This document shows positions 6,675 to 6,930 of a stretch of 6,930 bases of DNA, piece by piece. The notes under the pieces were generated by a model. The model saw nothing but the letters and a program-made list of their open reading frames with translations. It was not told the DNA's origin and searched no databases. This stretch comes from Bacteroidota bacterium (GTDB lineage Bacteria > Bacteroidota > Bacteroidia > B-17B0 > Aurantibacillaceae), in contig JANYBY010000074.1 of NCBI GenBank assembly GCA_025360565.1, positions 1 through 6,930 on the forward strand. The letters are read 5' to 3'. How positions within the stretch are numbered: position 1 is the first letter of the stretch; each line of letters begins with the position of its first letter. Position numbers and translations under genes: made by a program.

Positions 6675-6780
6675 GGAACGCGGATAACGCAGATGGATAT
6701 GATAAGCGCAGATTTAGAAGTTGAGAAACAAAAAAATCTTCAAAAATCATAAGCAATCAGCCTCATCTGCGCTCTATTAA
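6675..6780. repeat. Inverted repeat with GCGCAGAT units between exbB and exbD
   Basis: CGCAGATG (6688-6695) is exactly complementary to CATCTGCG (6764-6771). A second left unit GCGCAGAT (6706-6713) is complementary to ATCTGCGC (6765-6772), so the right arm can pair with either. The left side is built from related direct units (ACGCGGAT, ACGCAGAT, GCGCAGAT) and the right side from AATCATAAGCAATCAGCCT followed by CATCTGCGCTCTATTA. From memory this is a common style of dispersed intergenic repeat in Bacteroidota. No U-tract closes the stem tightly, so strong termination between the two genes is not expected. Confidence 0.6.
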
Positions 6781-6834
6781 AAAAGTTTTATGGAAATTAA
6801 ATAATTATTCATCTAAATAAAAAAACAATAAACA

Positions 6835-6930
6835 ATGTCAAAAAAACCATCAAAAGGAGGAGCCCCGGCGTTAGATATGACGCCCATGGTGGATCTTGCC
6901 TTCCTACTGGTAACATTTTTTATGTTGACT
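6835..6930 (+). CDS. exbD: ExbD/TolR family protein, N-terminal 32 residues only
   Basis: The frame opens at ATG 6835 and is still open at the window's right edge. The first 12 residues are a short basic cytoplasmic segment (MSKKPSKGGAPA). They lead into LDMTPMVDLAFLLVTFFMLT, the hallmark of the single transmembrane helix of ExbD/TolR. D18 or D23 numbering should be avoided; the functional membrane aspartate is the D of PMVDLAF (residue 19), equivalent to D25 of E. coli ExbD, which carries protons through the channel. The partner is the ExbB-type protein just upstream. The leader is A-rich (AAACAATAAACA before ATG) with no Shine-Dalgarno. Bacteroidota loci often carry two exbD copies and a tonB after exbB; whether that holds here lies outside the window. 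Confidence 0.9.
   Translation, partial: MSKKPSKGGAPALDMTPMVDLAFLLVTFFMLT

Overview
The window looks like chromosomal DNA from a member of the Bacteroidota. One protein ends in a type IX secretion (T9SS) type A sorting domain, several gene starts lie behind the Bacteroidota -7 promoter element TAnnTTTG, no gene start has a clear Shine-Dalgarno sequence (leaders are A/T-rich), and the AT-rich spacers carry short inverted repeats. The futalosine route to menaquinone, implied by mqnC, fits a non-Bacteroides lineage of the phylum. The exact genus cannot be read from the sequence.

Layout. Positions 1-2429 (minus) hold a large secreted caspase-like protein: signal peptide, WD40-type beta-propeller, two Ig-like beta domains and a C-terminal caspase domain with an intact His/Cys dyad. 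Its C-terminus runs off the left edge. Positions 2615-3742 (minus) hold mqnC, a radical-SAM enzyme of menaquinone synthesis. A 239-bp spacer follows, with a GC-rich foldback element and a strong intrinsic terminator. Positions 4024-5058 (minus) hold a secreted T9SS cargo protein of unknown function. Positions 5172-5525 (minus) hold a small MmcQ/YjbR-family protein. A 344-bp divergent spacer filled with nested palindromes and degenerate repeats separates this minus-strand block from a plus-strand pair. That pair is an ExbB/TolQ-type proton channel subunit (5870-6673) and the first 32 codons of an ExbD/TolR-type partner (from 6835). A 161-bp spacer containing another inverted repeat lies between them.

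How the genes relate. Only exbB-exbD are clear functional partners: they would form the proton-motive-force engine that energises TonB-dependent outer-membrane transport or a Tol-type system. The minus-strand genes look like independent units. The T9SS gene has its own terminator, mqnC and the caspase gene have candidate promoters of their own, and no other menaquinone gene is adjacent. I found no convincing new multi-gene system. The most unusual material is the large propeller-caspase protein and the density of different inverted-repeat families in nearly every larger spacer.
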